From assembly GCA_964613215.1 (NCBI GenBank), contig CAZTHK010000010.1, positions 62,001 through 126,000 of the forward strand: DNA of 64,000 bases, read 5' to 3'. Source of the stretch: CAZTHK01 sp964613215. Its GTDB lineage: Bacteria > Krumholzibacteriota > Krumholzibacteriia > Krumholzibacteriales > CAZTHK01. Below the pieces are notes generated by a model. It was not told the DNA's origin, searched no databases, and was given only the letters and a program-made list of their open reading frames with translations. Shown here piece by piece: positions 24,908-34,316 of the stretch (position 1 is the first letter of the stretch; every line of letters begins with the position of its first letter). The translations under genes were made by a program, and so were the position numbers.

Positions 24908-27304
24908 ATGAAGGTAAGTTATAACTGGTTAAAGAAGTATGTGGAATTGCCGGAAGACTTCGAAAAACTGGCCCATGATCTTACCATATTCGGATTGAAT
25001 GTGGAGGAGATTATAATAAAGGAGCCGGATTTCAGCGGGGTTGTTCTGGGAAGAGTTACCAGGGTCAGAAAACATCCCAATGCCGACCGCCTCTCCCTCT
25101 GTGAAGTAGATGTAGGCGATGACAGCGGGCTTCAGATAGTATGCGGAGCTCCCAATGTACGCAAGGGATTAAAAGTCCCGGTGGCTCTGGACGGGGCCGA
25201 GCTCCCGGGCGGATTTAAAATCAAGAAAACAAAACTCAGGGGAGAGAAATCCGAGGGGATGATCTGTTCTGAAAAGGAACTGGGAATAAGTGAAAGGGCG
25301 GAGGGTATAATGGAGCTCAGCCTGGATTATCAGACCGGAAGGGATCTGGAAGATGTACTGGGCAACAGTGATACCATATTTGATATAGAGGTAACTCCCA
25401 ACCGCCCCGATCAGCTGTCCCACATAGGCATTGCCAGGGAAATAGCGGCACTATACCAGCAGGAGCTCAGATATCCCGAACTCTTCCCGCTGGATCAGAA
25501 ATCCGATTTCGAAATAAAGCTGGAAGATGTGGACGGATGTCCCCGATACAGTGCAGCCCTGGTGGAAGAAATCAATGTAGCTCCCTCCCCTCTATGGATG
25601 CAGAAACTTCTCCGGGCTGTGGGGGTAAAACCCATAAATAATATAGTGGACATTACCAATTTTGTAATGATGGAATATGGGCATCCGCTCCACGCCTTCG
25701 ACCGTGATAAATTGAAGGGCGATACAATCAGGGTAAGGAGGGCTGAAGATGGGGAAGAGATCATCACTCTGGATGGAGTAACCAGGGAACTTAACAGCGA
25801 AACACTGGTTATAGCCGATCAGCAATCAGCGGTGGGTCTAGCAGGTATTATGGGGGGGCTTGTCTCCGAAGTTTCTCCGGATACCAGGAATGTTCTAATT
25901 GAATCCGCCATGTTCGATCCTGGAATAGTGCGGAAAAGCAAGGAAGTGTTGAAGCTGGAGACGGAGGCATCCTACCGTTTCGAAAGGGAGGGGGACATCG
26001 GTGTGACTGTAACCGCTCTCAGAAGAGTCTGTCAGCTGATAGATAAGACGGGGGCGGGTAAACCGCTTCACCAGTTCAAGGATGTAATGGCAAAGAAGGA
26101 ATGGACCGAATACCGCAGGGTATCTCTGAATGTAGAGCAGGCAAACCGCCTGATGGGTACCCATCTCAACGCCAGGGATATAGTTGATCTGCTGGAAAGG
26201 CTGGAACTGGAATCGGATTCTTCCGATAACCAGGTTAATGTATCAGTACCATCCTTCCGGAGGGACATTCATCGTGAAGTAGATTTAATTGAGGAAATAG
26301 CAAGGACATACGGCTATGACAACTTGAGGGATGGGGGGGAGCAGGAGGAGAGGGTTTACGCTGTGGTATCGGCTGAAGACGAATTCAGGGAGAATATTCG
26401 CGATTTTATGGTAGCCAGGGGCTATGCCGAGGCTATCACCAGCTCATTTATGAATCCCAGTGATATTTTGAACTTCCAGTGGTCTGAAAACGATCCCAGA
26501 TTCGAAAGCATCGAGCTGGCCAATCCCCTTACTGAAAAGCAGTCGTTGTTGAGGACTTCCCTGATACCGGGATTGTTGAGAGTGATAACCAACAACCCGG
26601 TGACCGAACAGGAAGGGATCAGGATATTCGAAATGGGTAAAACTTTCAGGAGGAGGGGGAAAAACGGCGGCCTGCCAATCGAGGATCTTCATCTGACGGC
26701 GGTTTTCACCAGAAAATCAAAACCGCTGCAGTGGTTAGAAGATGAGGAAGAATTCGATTATTTCGATATGAAGGGTGAACTGGAAGCTTTGCTACTGGAA
26801 TTTGGTATAGACGTTGAGATGGAGAGGGTAGGGCAGAGAGAGATAAGCGATATTATGTTCGAATGGATTATCGGTAATGACACCGTAGCCGAATGCGGTA
26901 TGCTTCCCCGGGAGGTCTTATCAGGGTATGATATCAAGAATCCTGTCTATTTCTACGATATCAATTTCAGCATTATCCAGGGTCATCTGTCTTCAGAAAT
27001 AAAACAGAGCGGGGTAAGTCCCTATCCCGCTGTCAAGAGAGACCTCTGTCTGGTTTCATCAAACAAGTTCTGTTACAGAGATATAAAGGATTTGATAGTC
27101 CAGACAGCAAGAAATCTTGAATCGATAGAACTTTTCGACTATTATAGAGATGGGCATCTGGGTAAAGGAAAGAGGAGTTATACCTTTCGCCTTTACTTCC
27201 GTTCTCCAGAGAAGACGCTGGATGACAGCAGAGTGGATAAGGAAATTTATAATATCCTATCCAGGCTCAAGGAGGAATACGGGATAGTTCTAAGAGAAAA
27301 ATAG
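24908..27304 (+). CDS. pheT: Phenylalanyl-tRNA synthetase beta subunit
   Basis: A 798-residue subunit. It begins MKVSYNWLKKYVELP, then an EMAP/tRNA-binding domain (VGDDSGLQIVCGAPNVR, about 70-85), B3/4 editing domain (EVTPNRPDQLSHIGIAREIA, then NIVDITNFVMMEYGHPLHAFD), B5 domain and a C-terminal ferredoxin-like anticodon-binding domain (SPYPAVKRDLCLV). GAGAT precedes the ATG. Length is typical for bacteria. It is cotranscribed with pheS. Confidence 0.95.
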   Translation: MKVSYNWLKKYVELPEDFEKLAHDLTIFGLNVEEIIIKEPDFSGVVLGRVTRVRKHPNADRLSLCEVDVGDDSGLQIVCGAPNVRKGLKVPVALDGAELPGGFKIKKTKLRGEKSEGMICSEKELGISERAEGIMELSLDYQTGRDLEDVLGNSDTIFDIEVTPNRPDQLSHIGIAREIAALYQQELRYPELFPLDQKSDFEIKLEDVDGCPRYSAALVEEINVAPSPLWMQKLLRAVGVKPINNIVDITNFVMMEYGHPLHAFDRDKLKGDTIRVRRAEDGEEIITLDGVTRELNSETLVIADQQSAVGLAGIMGGLVSEVSPDTRNVLIESAMFDPGIVRKSKEVLKLETEASYRFEREGDIGVTVTALRRVCQLIDKTGAGKPLHQFKDVMAKKEWTEYRRVSLNVEQANRLMGTHLNARDIVDLLERLELESDSSDNQVNVSVPSFRRDIHREVDLIEEIARTYGYDNLRDGGEQEERVYAVVSAEDEFRENIRDFMVARGYAEAITSSFMNPSDILNFQWSENDPRFESIELANPLTEKQSLLRTSLIPGLLRVITNNPVTEQEGIRIFEMGKTFRRRGKNGGLPIEDLHLTAVFTRKSKPLQWLEDEEEFDYFDMKGELEALLLEFGIDVEMERVGQREISDIMFEWIIGNDTVAECGMLPREVLSGYDIKNPVYFYDINFSIIQGHLSSEIKQSGVSPYPAVKRDLCLVSSNKFCYRDIKDLIVQTARNLESIELFDYYRDGHLGKGKRSYTFRLYFRSPEKTLDDSRVDKEIYNILSRLKEEYGIVLREK

Positions 27305-27318
27305 ATGGAGGCAAATCG

Positions 27319-27603
27319 ATGATGGAATCGAGTTTAGCCAGCTTGAATGCTCTGGAAGAGAAGATTAACAGAGCAGCAGAACTGATAAGTACACTGAGAG
27401 AAGAAAAGAGCAGAGTGGAAAGTGAAAATAAAGAGTTGAATGAAAAACTTAAATCGTTGTATATTGAAAATGAAGGGCTGAACGAAGAAATAGAAAGACT
27501 TAAGAACGCTCAGGAAGGAATGGTGAGAACCAAACAAGTTAGAGAGGAGATTAAGAGCAAAATAGAGGAGATGCTGGGCAAAATGGACAGACTTGACATT
27601 TAG
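27319..27603 (+). CDS. Small coiled-coil protein, ZapB-like
   Basis: This 94-residue protein is almost wholly a heptad-patterned coiled coil (about residues 8-70) rich in Glu, Lys and Leu, with a short C-terminal helix (REEIKSKIEEMLGKMDRL). Such proteins lie between pheT and zapA in many Gram-negative genomes and are annotated as ZapB-like. ZapB layers onto the Z-ring through ZapA. The coiled coil and the position are what I see, and the division role is inferred. GGAGG precedes the ATG-ATG pair. zapA follows after 85 nt. Confidence 0.75.
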   Translation: MMESSLASLNALEEKINRAAELISTLREEKSRVESENKELNEKLKSLYIENEGLNEEIERLKNAQEGMVRTKQVREEIKSKIEEMLGKMDRLDI

Positions 27604-27688
27604 CTCCGGCAATTGTCCCGATTAATATAGGTGGTTTGGGCTGGTGAGGAGTTTTTAGTTTTCAACATTGATCTTAAGAGGTGATGTG

Positions 27689-27985
27689 ATGACCGAAAAG
27701 AGTACTGAGAAGGTGGAAATTTTTGGTCAAGAGTACAAGATAAAAGGCGCAGGTGACCCCCAGTATATATACAAGATTGCTGGTTATGTGGACAAAAAAA
27801 TGAGGGAAATCGCGCATACTAGTGGTATTATGTCTCAATCCAAAATTGCCATATTGACTGCTCTGAACATAGCTGACGAGCTGTTTCAGATAAAGGAGGA
27901 GGAGGAGAGGGTCCAGAGCAAGGTCGATAAGAAGGCTGAGAGGTTGAGTGAAATTTTTGATGACAAGATCGGTGCGGAGCTATGA
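27689..27985 (+). CDS. zapA: Cell division protein ZapA
   Basis: This 98-residue FtsZ-bundling protein has the N-terminal globular head with VEIFGQEYKIKG, YIYKIAGYVDKKMREI and the ILTALNIADELF helix, then a C-terminal coiled coil (about 65-95). The frame is open to 27668, but the ATG at 27689 follows AAGAGGTGA and matches the family start. The last codons carry a promoter for the RNA downstream. Confidence 0.9.
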   Translation: MTEKSTEKVEIFGQEYKIKGAGDPQYIYKIAGYVDKKMREIAHTSGIMSQSKIAILTALNIADELFQIKEEEERVQSKVDKKAERLSEIFDDKIGAEL

Positions 27986-27986
27986 T
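27957..27986 (+). promoter_or_regulatory. Promoter for the candidate 6S RNA
   Basis: TTGATG (27957-27962), an 18-nt spacer and TATGAT (27981-27986, 5 of 6), overlapping the zapA stop codon. The predicted start near 27993 coincides with the 5' closing stem of the RNA. Confidence 0.55.
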
Positions 27987-27992
27987 CTCCTT

Positions 27993-28175
27993 CTCGCCAG
28001 CCCGGTGTTGGATGAGATTGGGATTAGTATTGAGCGATTTTGCCAGCTCAAATTCCCTGCAGTGTACGTGATGGAGAAGAGAAATTTGAGCCAACACCTT
28101 AAGCCCGGAAGCCTTATATCTGGTCAGTGATGTCAAGCCTGCTCAGTGCAGGAAGGTTGAGCTGGTCATGCGGGC
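27993..28175 (+). ncRNA. ssrS: Candidate 6S RNA (SsrS)
   Basis: A noncoding interval of about 183 nt directly after zapA, the usual place of 6S RNA, and close to the usual length. GCCAGC (27996-28001) pairs with GCTGGT (28161-28166) as a closing stem. GGTGTTGG (28004-28011) pairs with CCAACACC (28091-28098). TTGAGC/GCTCAA and GCTCAAATT/AATTTGAGC (28046-28054 with 28083-28091) are mutually exclusive hairpins in the middle, and CCTGC/GCAGG (28138-28152) lies on the 3' side. GGAAGCCTTATATCTG resembles the GAGAAGCCUUAAAACUG stretch I recall from E. coli 6S. 6S RNA mimics an open promoter and binds RNA polymerase in stationary phase. Ends are approximate. It has not been tested against a covariance model. 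Confidence 0.55.
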
Positions 28176-28177
28176 AT

Positions 28178-28238
28178 CCACCTTGTGAAACGGGCTTCAA
28201 ATAATCTTCACACACGGCACGAGGTGGGGAATTTTTTT
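28178..28238 (+). terminator. Terminator downstream of the candidate 6S RNA
   Basis: CCACCTTGTG (28178-28187) pairs with CACGAGGTGG (28218-28227), ten pairs with one G-T, then GGAA and seven T (28232-28238). The loop is long and may fold internally. Confidence 0.5.
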
Positions 28239-28284
28239 AATCGGTATCTCCCCTATACAATGATATTAAAAACGAAGCATATCC

Positions 28285-28293
28285 TGTTATAAA
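28285..28293 (+). promoter_or_regulatory. Extended -10 promoter candidate for rny
   Basis: TGTTATAAA fits TG-N-TATAAA, 60 nt upstream of rny. Confidence 0.4.
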
Positions 28294-28352
28294 TGGGATA
28301 CTTGGATAATTCTGGAGGTGAAACACTCTGATTAAACATCAGGGGATTAGCT

Positions 28353-29918
28353 ATGGATGTGATAATAATTTATATATCAGCGGGGGTACTGATACTTCTG
28401 CTTGGCTTTATTCTTGGCTGGATCATCAACAAGAAGGTTTCGGAAAGCCACATGAAACACACCCGCAAGCTTGCCGAAAACATCATCTCGGAAGCTCAGA
28501 AGGAGGCGGAGACTCAGAAGAGGGCATCCATCCTGGAGGCGAAAAGTGAATGGTATAAAGCAAAGCAGGAATTTGAGAAGAGCACCGAAGAAAACCGCAA
28601 GGAAATTAAAAGGGAGAGACGCAAACTGGAGGAGAAGGAACAGAATATAAACCGGAAGGTTGATTTCCTGGAGAAGCGGGAGAAGGAGTACGAAGAAAAT
28701 CAGAAACTTATGGAGGCCAAGCTCGAGGCGGTGGAAAAGAAGGGGGCTGAGCTGGAGCATCTGCTCAGGGATGAGAATATCAAACTGGAGAGAATTGCGG
28801 GGATGAGTTCAGAGGAGGCCAAGAGGCACCTGAAGGCCAACCTGGAGAGTGAAGCCAGGCACGAAGCAGCCAAGAGAATAAGAGAGATCAAGGAAGAGGC
28901 TGAAAGGACAGCTATAAAGAAGAGCAGGGAAATACTGACTCTGGCTATCGAGAGATACGCAGCCGATCACGTTTCGGAACATACCGTTTCCGTGGTGGAT
29001 CTGCCCAACGATGAGATGAAGGGAAGGATTATTGGCCGGGAGGGAAGGAATATCAGATCATTTGAAAACATAACCGGTGTGGATGTGATTATCGATGATA
29101 CTCCGGAGGCGGTAACCCTGTCGGGCTTTGATCCCATCAGGAGGGAAATCGCCAGGCTGTCACTGGAAAAACTGATAAAGGATGGAAGAATCCACCCCGG
29201 CCGTATAGAGGATTTGGTGAACAAGACCAGGGATGAATTGATGGAGGAGATAAGGGATATCGGTGAACAGACCACTATTGAATGTAATATTCATGGAGTA
29301 CATCCTGAACTGATTAAGCTGCTTGGCCGGCTTAAATACAGAACCTCATACGGACAGAATGTTCTTCAGCATTCCAAGGAGGTGGCTTTCATATCCAGTC
29401 TTATCGCCAGTCAGCTTGGTTTGGATGAAAAACTGGCCAAGAGGGCGGGGATACTGCACGATATCGGAAAGGCGGCTGATCACGAGATGGAAGGCACCCA
29501 TGCCGAGATCGGAGCCGAACTGGTCAAACGGTACGGAGAAAATGAAATAATAGTCAACTCTGTGGCTGCACATCACGAAGATGTGGAAGCTACTTCACTT
29601 ATCACTCATATTGTATCCGCAGCTGATGCAATTTCCGGGGCCAGACCGGGAGCGAGAAGAGAAACCCTGGAAAATTACATCAGAAGACTGGAGAAGCTGG
29701 AGAAGATCGCAGATGGTTTCGAGGGTGTGGAGAGATCATATGCCATACACGCGGGGAGGGAAATCAGGATCCTGGTAAGCTACAAGAAGGTAAACGATGT
29801 GCAGGCGGATGAATTGGCATCCGACATCTCCAGAAAGATAGAAGAGGAAATGGAATATCCGGGCCAGATAAAGGTTGTGGTAATAAGGGAAACCCGGGCC
29901 ATAGATTTCGCCCGGTAG
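28353..29918 (+). CDS. rny: Ribonuclease Y
   Basis: This 521-residue membrane-anchored endoribonuclease starts mRNA decay. It has an N-terminal transmembrane helix (about 3-25), a long coiled coil (about 30-190), a KH RNA-binding domain (GRIIGREGRNIRSFENITGV, about 226-245) and an HD domain with catalytic HDIGK (His369, Asp370) and AHHEDVEATS. The C-terminal VVIRETRAIDFAR is the conserved end. Length is typical. It is followed by ymdB, as in many genomes. Confidence 0.96.
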   Translation: MDVIIIYISAGVLILLLGFILGWIINKKVSESHMKHTRKLAENIISEAQKEAETQKRASILEAKSEWYKAKQEFEKSTEENRKEIKRERRKLEEKEQNINRKVDFLEKREKEYEENQKLMEAKLEAVEKKGAELEHLLRDENIKLERIAGMSSEEAKRHLKANLESEARHEAAKRIREIKEEAERTAIKKSREILTLAIERYAADHVSEHTVSVVDLPNDEMKGRIIGREGRNIRSFENITGVDVIIDDTPEAVTLSGFDPIRREIARLSLEKLIKDGRIHPGRIEDLVNKTRDELMEEIRDIGEQTTIECNIHGVHPELIKLLGRLKYRTSYGQNVLQHSKEVAFISSLIASQLGLDEKLAKRAGILHDIGKAADHEMEGTHAEIGAELVKRYGENEIIVNSVAAHHEDVEATSLITHIVSAADAISGARPGARRETLENYIRRLEKLEKIADGFEGVERSYAIHAGREIRILVSYKKVNDVQADELASDISRKIEEEMEYPGQIKVVVIRETRAIDFAR

Positions 29919-30074
29919 TAGCTGTCAGTCACAACATTTTTCGCCGGATGCATTGAAAAAGGTGGGCAGGGGGCCATCTGAGCAGGTTCACTATTCATAA
30001 TATGGATTTGATCCCTGTTAAGCTGTTGCTGTTTTATTGGCAAAGGCGTAGTTCTTTTGCTGGAGTATGATTAA

Positions 30075-30863
30075 ATGTTAAATGTTCTATTAATCGGAGA
30101 TATTATCTCCCGTGGGGGGAGGAAAGCAGCCAGAAACCTACTGCCTTCTATCAGGGAAGATCTGGAAATCGATCTGTGTGTGGGCAATGTGGAGAATGCC
30201 GCCGGGATGTTCGGTATAACTCCAAAGATAGCAGATAAGATATTCTCCTATGGAGTTGACATAATGACCAGCGGCAATCATATCTGGGATAAAAGGGAGG
30301 GGATTGATTTACTTGAAAAAGATGAAAATATTCTTCGTCCTGCAAATTATCCCCCGGGTTTGAAGGGAAAGGGACACCTTGTAAAAATGGTCGACAGTAC
30401 CAGGGTCTGTGTGATAAATATTCAGGGTAGAACCTTTATGAGACCGCTGGATTGTCCATTCAGGTGCATTGACGGAATACTGGAGAACCTGGATAGCGGG
30501 GTAAAGGTCATACTGGTTGATTTTCATGCAGAGGCTACCAGTGAAAAGATGGCTATGGGTTTCTACCTTAATGGAAGAGTCAGCGTGGTGGCAGGTACCC
30601 ACACTCACATCCAGACTTCGGATGATAGAATCCTGGACGGGGGAACCGCATATATTACCGATCTGGGTATGACCGGTCCCTTTAATTCAGCGATTGGAGT
30701 TAAGCCCGAGCAGGTTATAAAATCATTTTTAACTCAGACCAATGTGAGATTCAAACCTTCCCTGAGCCAGCCACGGCTGGAAGGTTTAATGGTATCCATT
30801 GATGCGCAGAGTGGCCGGGCGGTCAATATTAAAAGAATCAGCAGGAAACTGGAGGAAGAGTAG
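30075..30863 (+). CDS. ymdB: YmdB-family metallophosphoesterase (TIGR00282)
   Basis: This 262-residue calcineurin-like phosphoesterase has LLIGDIISRGGRKA, a GNVENAAGMFGITPKIA block, MTSGNHIWDKRE (metal ligands Asn-His) and VDFHAEATSEKMAM, then AGTHTHIQTSD. In Bacillus it hydrolyses 2',3'-cAMP. Its place directly after rny is conserved and suggests RNA-related function. The 156-nt gap before it has only a TTTTTC/GAAAAA inverted repeat. A GGAG lies 12 nt before the ATG. Confidence 0.92.
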   Translation: MLNVLLIGDIISRGGRKAARNLLPSIREDLEIDLCVGNVENAAGMFGITPKIADKIFSYGVDIMTSGNHIWDKREGIDLLEKDENILRPANYPPGLKGKGHLVKMVDSTRVCVINIQGRTFMRPLDCPFRCIDGILENLDSGVKVILVDFHAEATSEKMAMGFYLNGRVSVVAGTHTHIQTSDDRILDGGTAYITDLGMTGPFNSAIGVKPEQVIKSFLTQTNVRFKPSLSQPRLEGLMVSIDAQSGRAVNIKRISRKLEEE

Positions 30864-30870
30864 TTAGTTT

Positions 30871-31761
30871 ATGGACAGAAGCAAAAAGCTTATAGACGGG
30901 AAGAAAATTTCAGCCCGGGTGATTTCGGAAGTTAAAGGGGAAGTGGAAGAATTCAGCAGCAGGCATCGCCCACCCCACCTGGCTGTAGTTATAGTCGGGC
31001 AGGATCCCGCATCCAGGATTTATGTGAAGAGCAAAATCAAAAAGGCCGCCAGGTGCGGTATCCGGTCCACCCTGATGGAACTGCAAAGCGATATCACACA
31101 AGATAAGCTGGAGGGAAAGGTGGAGGAATTAAACCTCGACAAGGAGGTGGATGGTATACTTGTTCAGCTCCCACTTCCTGACCAAATCGATGAGCATCCT
31201 GTAATCGAAGCAATAAGTCCGCAGAAGGATGTGGACGGTTTCCATCCCTGTAATCTGGGTATGCTGGCTGCGGGATATCCCCGGTTTATTCCATGTACCC
31301 CCGCTGGTATTATTGAGTTGCTGAAGCGTTACCATGTACAGACATCCGGCAAGAGAGCTGTAGTACTGGGAAGGAGCTTAATCGTGGGGAAGCCCATGGC
31401 CATGCTGCTCTCAGGCAAGAGTGAAGCTGGAAACGCAACCGTTACAGTTTGCCATTCCAGAACCAATGGACTGGAAGATATATTGAGGAGCGCCGACATT
31501 CTGGTGGCGGCGGTGGGTAAAGCCGAGATGATAAGGGGTGAAATGATCAAGGAGGGAGCAGTTGTTATTGATGTGGGGATAAACAGGGTGGATGATCCCG
31601 GATCAAAGAGGGGGTACCGGCTAAAGGGAGATGTTGAATTCAAGTCTGCGATGGAAAAGGCATATCTGATAACCCCCGTTCCCGGGGGAGTCGGGCCGAT
31701 GACCGTTGCTATGCTGATGAAGAATACATTGAAGGCATCCAGGATGGCTCTGGAGAAATAG
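30871..31761 (+). CDS. folD: Methylenetetrahydrofolate dehydrogenase / cyclohydrolase FolD
   Basis: This 296-residue bifunctional enzyme interconverts methylene-, methenyl- and formyl-tetrahydrofolate. It has YVKSKIKKAARCGI with the catalytic lysine, DGILVQLPLP, PQKDVDGFHPCNLG, the NADP loop VVLGRSLIVGKPMAMLL and C-terminal TPVPGGVGPMTVAMLM. It begins 7 nt after ymdB. It is typical in length and motifs. Confidence 0.95.
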   Translation: MDRSKKLIDGKKISARVISEVKGEVEEFSSRHRPPHLAVVIVGQDPASRIYVKSKIKKAARCGIRSTLMELQSDITQDKLEGKVEELNLDKEVDGILVQLPLPDQIDEHPVIEAISPQKDVDGFHPCNLGMLAAGYPRFIPCTPAGIIELLKRYHVQTSGKRAVVLGRSLIVGKPMAMLLSGKSEAGNATVTVCHSRTNGLEDILRSADILVAAVGKAEMIRGEMIKEGAVVIDVGINRVDDPGSKRGYRLKGDVEFKSAMEKAYLITPVPGGVGPMTVAMLMKNTLKASRMALEK

Positions 31762-31799
31762 AACAGGGGAGGGATGAACGGGTAATGGGTGAGGGTGAT

Positions 31800-33218
31800 A
31801 TGAAATTGTTGGATGAAGATATATATACGGTTACCGAGATATCAGAAGCAGTAACACAGTGCCTCCAGACGGAATTCCCTCAGATCACTGTTTTAGGCGA
31901 AGTGGCAAATTTCAAGGCACACACATCGGGCCATTTCTATTTCAGTTTGAGGGACCACAAGAATCTCCTGAGGGCTGTAATATTCAGACGTGATGCCCTG
32001 TCCATCAGTTTCGGTATGGAAAACGGGATGAAGGTGCTGGTGTCCGGAAGAATCTCTCATTACGGGGGAGGGGGTCAAACGCAACTGATTGGGAGGAGGG
32101 TGGAGCCCGCCGGCCGGGGGGAGCTGGAGCTTGAATTCAGAAGATTGCTGCAGAAGCTTATGAAGGAGGGACTAACCGATCCGGCCAGGAAGAGGGGGAT
32201 TGCCAGATACCCTATGAAGATAGGAGTAATCACTTCACCTACAGGTGCTGCGGTGAGAGATATTATCAACACTCTGGCCAGGCGCTGGCCCGCTGCAGAA
32301 ATAGTACATTTCGCTGCCACCGTTCAGGGTCCGGGGGCTGTGGATTCAATCATGAAATCTCTGTCAGAAGCAAACAATATCGAAGATATGGATGTTATTA
32401 TTCTGGCCAGGGGGGGTGGCAGTATAGAGGATCTCTGGGCCTTCAATAACGAGAAACTGGCCCGCGCTATAAGCACTTCCGCACACCCGGTAGTCACCGG
32501 AATAGGACATGAGATCGATATAACTGTGGCGGATTATGTTTCGGACAGAAGAGCTGCCACTCCCACGGCAGCAGCAGAAATAGCAACACCCCTGAAGGAG
32601 GAGGTGGACTTCTATATAGAAGGTATGATGGAAAAGCTCCGCACCGTAGCCAGAAGGTCTTCTGAACAGAGACTGAACAATCTGGAGTATCTGATGAGGA
32701 GTACTGTTTTTCCGGCAATAGTCCACCGCCTGGAGAATCTTGAATTGAGACTGGATGACAGAATTACCAGAATAAGCAGGATGTGGGAGAAGTTGAAGGA
32801 AGCCAGGTTGAAACGAATAATTAACTCCGGATTTCTCATGTCCAGGGCACTGGAGCGAAGAGTAAGAGAGGGCCAGTACAGGTATGGAGACATTCTGAAG
32901 AGGTTGTCGGCAAGAAATCCCCGGAGCAGTATTGCCGCCGCCACTGAGAAGATCAAGCGTATCGGAAGGATGATAAATATGCGGGTAACCGGGGGAATAT
33001 TCTCCCGCAGTCGCGAGATTTCCGGAATGATCAGGACTCTGAGTGGCCTGTACCCACTGAAGGTTCTGGAGAGGGGTTATACCTTCTGTACAGATAAACA
33101 GGGTGATATAGTGGGACGGGTAAGTGAAGTGGAGAGGGATGACGACTTAAAGGTTAATTTCTATGATGGAGAGGCGGACTGCAGGGTTGAAGATAGAAGG
33201 GAGAAGAAAGATGGCTAA
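31800..33218 (+). CDS. xseA: Exodeoxyribonuclease VII large subunit
   Basis: A protein of about 472 residues. It has an N-terminal OB-fold (TVTEISEAVTQCLQTEFPQI, GEVANFKAHTSGHFYFSL), the catalytic region with GVITSPTGAAVRDIINTLARR, DVIILARGGGSIEDLWAFN and GIGHEIDITVADYVSDRRA, then a long helical C-terminus ending in PLKVLERGYTF. Two starts are possible. ATG at 31800 has GAGGGTGAT directly ahead and is preferred. ATG at 31785 adds five residues with a more distant GGAGGG. It overlaps xseB by 8 nt. Confidence 0.94.
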   Translation: MKLLDEDIYTVTEISEAVTQCLQTEFPQITVLGEVANFKAHTSGHFYFSLRDHKNLLRAVIFRRDALSISFGMENGMKVLVSGRISHYGGGGQTQLIGRRVEPAGRGELELEFRRLLQKLMKEGLTDPARKRGIARYPMKIGVITSPTGAAVRDIINTLARRWPAAEIVHFAATVQGPGAVDSIMKSLSEANNIEDMDVIILARGGGSIEDLWAFNNEKLARAISTSAHPVVTGIGHEIDITVADYVSDRRAATPTAAAEIATPLKEEVDFYIEGMMEKLRTVARRSSEQRLNNLEYLMRSTVFPAIVHRLENLELRLDDRITRISRMWEKLKEARLKRIINSGFLMSRALERRVREGQYRYGDILKRLSARNPRSSIAAATEKIKRIGRMINMRVTGGIFSRSREISGMIRTLSGLYPLKVLERGYTFCTDKQGDIVGRVSEVERDDDLKVNFYDGEADCRVEDRREKKDG

Positions 33219-33423
33219 AAAGATGAACTTTGAAGAGGCGGTGAAGAGACTGGAAGAGATTGTAAGGCAGCTGGAAGATGGGGATGTGCCCCTGGAGAAG
33301 AGCATCGAACTTTACCAGGAGGGGATGAAGCTGGGGAAGAAGTGCCGGTCCATCCTTCATAAGGCAGACCAGAGGATACAGGAACTTTCCCAAGATTCAG
33401 AGGACCGGGATGAGGATGAGTAA
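33211..33423 (+). CDS. xseB: Exodeoxyribonuclease VII small subunit
   Basis: A 70-residue helical subunit with the signature MNFEEAVKRLEEIVRQLEDG and PLEKSIELYQEGMKL. The frame is open from 33163, but the ATG at 33211 follows GGGAGAAG and fits the family length. It overlaps both xseA and ispA, so translation is probably coupled. Confidence 0.93.
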   Translation: MAKKMNFEEAVKRLEEIVRQLEDGDVPLEKSIELYQEGMKLGKKCRSILHKADQRIQELSQDSEDRDEDE

Positions 33424-34315
33424 GAGTTTGGACAGGAAGGAATTGATTAAGCGTCTGGAGGAGGACCGTAATATTGTCAATGGCAGGCTGGAGGAACTGT
33501 TGCCGCCCTCCGCTACTGTACCGGAATCATTACACCGGGCAATGAGATATTCCGTTCTGGGGGAAGCCAAGAGGATCAGGGCTGTTCTGTGCCTGGAATC
33601 AAGCAGGATATGGGATGGTGATTCATTTGAATCAGCCCTGGATGCAGCCTGTGCCATAGAGTTTATCCATGCATACACCCTTATCCATGATGATCTGCCC
33701 GCTCTGGATAATGATAGCTACAGAAGGGGAAAATTCTCCTGTCATGTAGAATTCGGAGAAGCCCTGGCCATATTAACCGGGGATGCGCTTCAGGCTCTGG
33801 CTTTCCAGGTGCTTTCATGCTGTTCTTCAGATAAGGGGAAGGCTGTGAGGGCGGTAGAAATTCTGGCCCGGAACGCAGGCTCCACAAAGCTGGTGGGAGG
33901 ACAGGTAATGGATATAGAGAATGAGGGCTCCCGGCCGGATCCGCATCTGGTATCCGGCATGCACAGGAGAAAGACTGGAGAGCTGATATCAGCTTCCATG
34001 GCCATAGGAGCCGTTATTGCAGGAGCAGATGCAGAGGGATGGAAGGAATTCAGGAATATTGGTATGGATGTGGGGCTGGCTTTTCAGATAATTGACGATA
34101 TCCTGGATATAGAGGGTAAGAAAGAAATTGTAGGCAAGGGAGTGGGCGGGGATGACAGCCGGAGAAAGGTTACTTATCCGGCTACCTTCGGGTTAGATAG
34201 ATCAAGGAAGATGGCAAAACAGCTGATTGAAAAATCCATGGAAAGAGTTGAACAGTATCCGTGTGATGGGTATATTCAGGGATTATTCCGGCTGATTGTG
34301 AACAGGATAAAGTGA
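33410..34315 (+). CDS. ispA: Polyprenyl (farnesyl) diphosphate synthase
   Basis: This protein of about 300 residues condenses isopentenyl diphosphate onto allylic diphosphates. The first Asp-rich motif is in YTLIHDDLPALDND and the second in FQIIDDILDIEG. GGKRIRAVL is AKRIRAVL here, with the GEA variant before it. KTGELISASM is typical. The starts at 33410 and 33416 are both plausible. It sits between xseB and dxs, as in many bacteria. GGPP synthase activity cannot be excluded. Confidence 0.93.
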   Translation: MRMSKSLDRKELIKRLEEDRNIVNGRLEELLPPSATVPESLHRAMRYSVLGEAKRIRAVLCLESSRIWDGDSFESALDAACAIEFIHAYTLIHDDLPALDNDSYRRGKFSCHVEFGEALAILTGDALQALAFQVLSCCSSDKGKAVRAVEILARNAGSTKLVGGQVMDIENEGSRPDPHLVSGMHRRKTGELISASMAIGAVIAGADAEGWKEFRNIGMDVGLAFQIIDDILDIEGKKEIVGKGVGGDDSRRKVTYPATFGLDRSRKMAKQLIEKSMERVEQYPCDGYIQGLFRLIVNRIK

Positions 34316-34316
34316 A

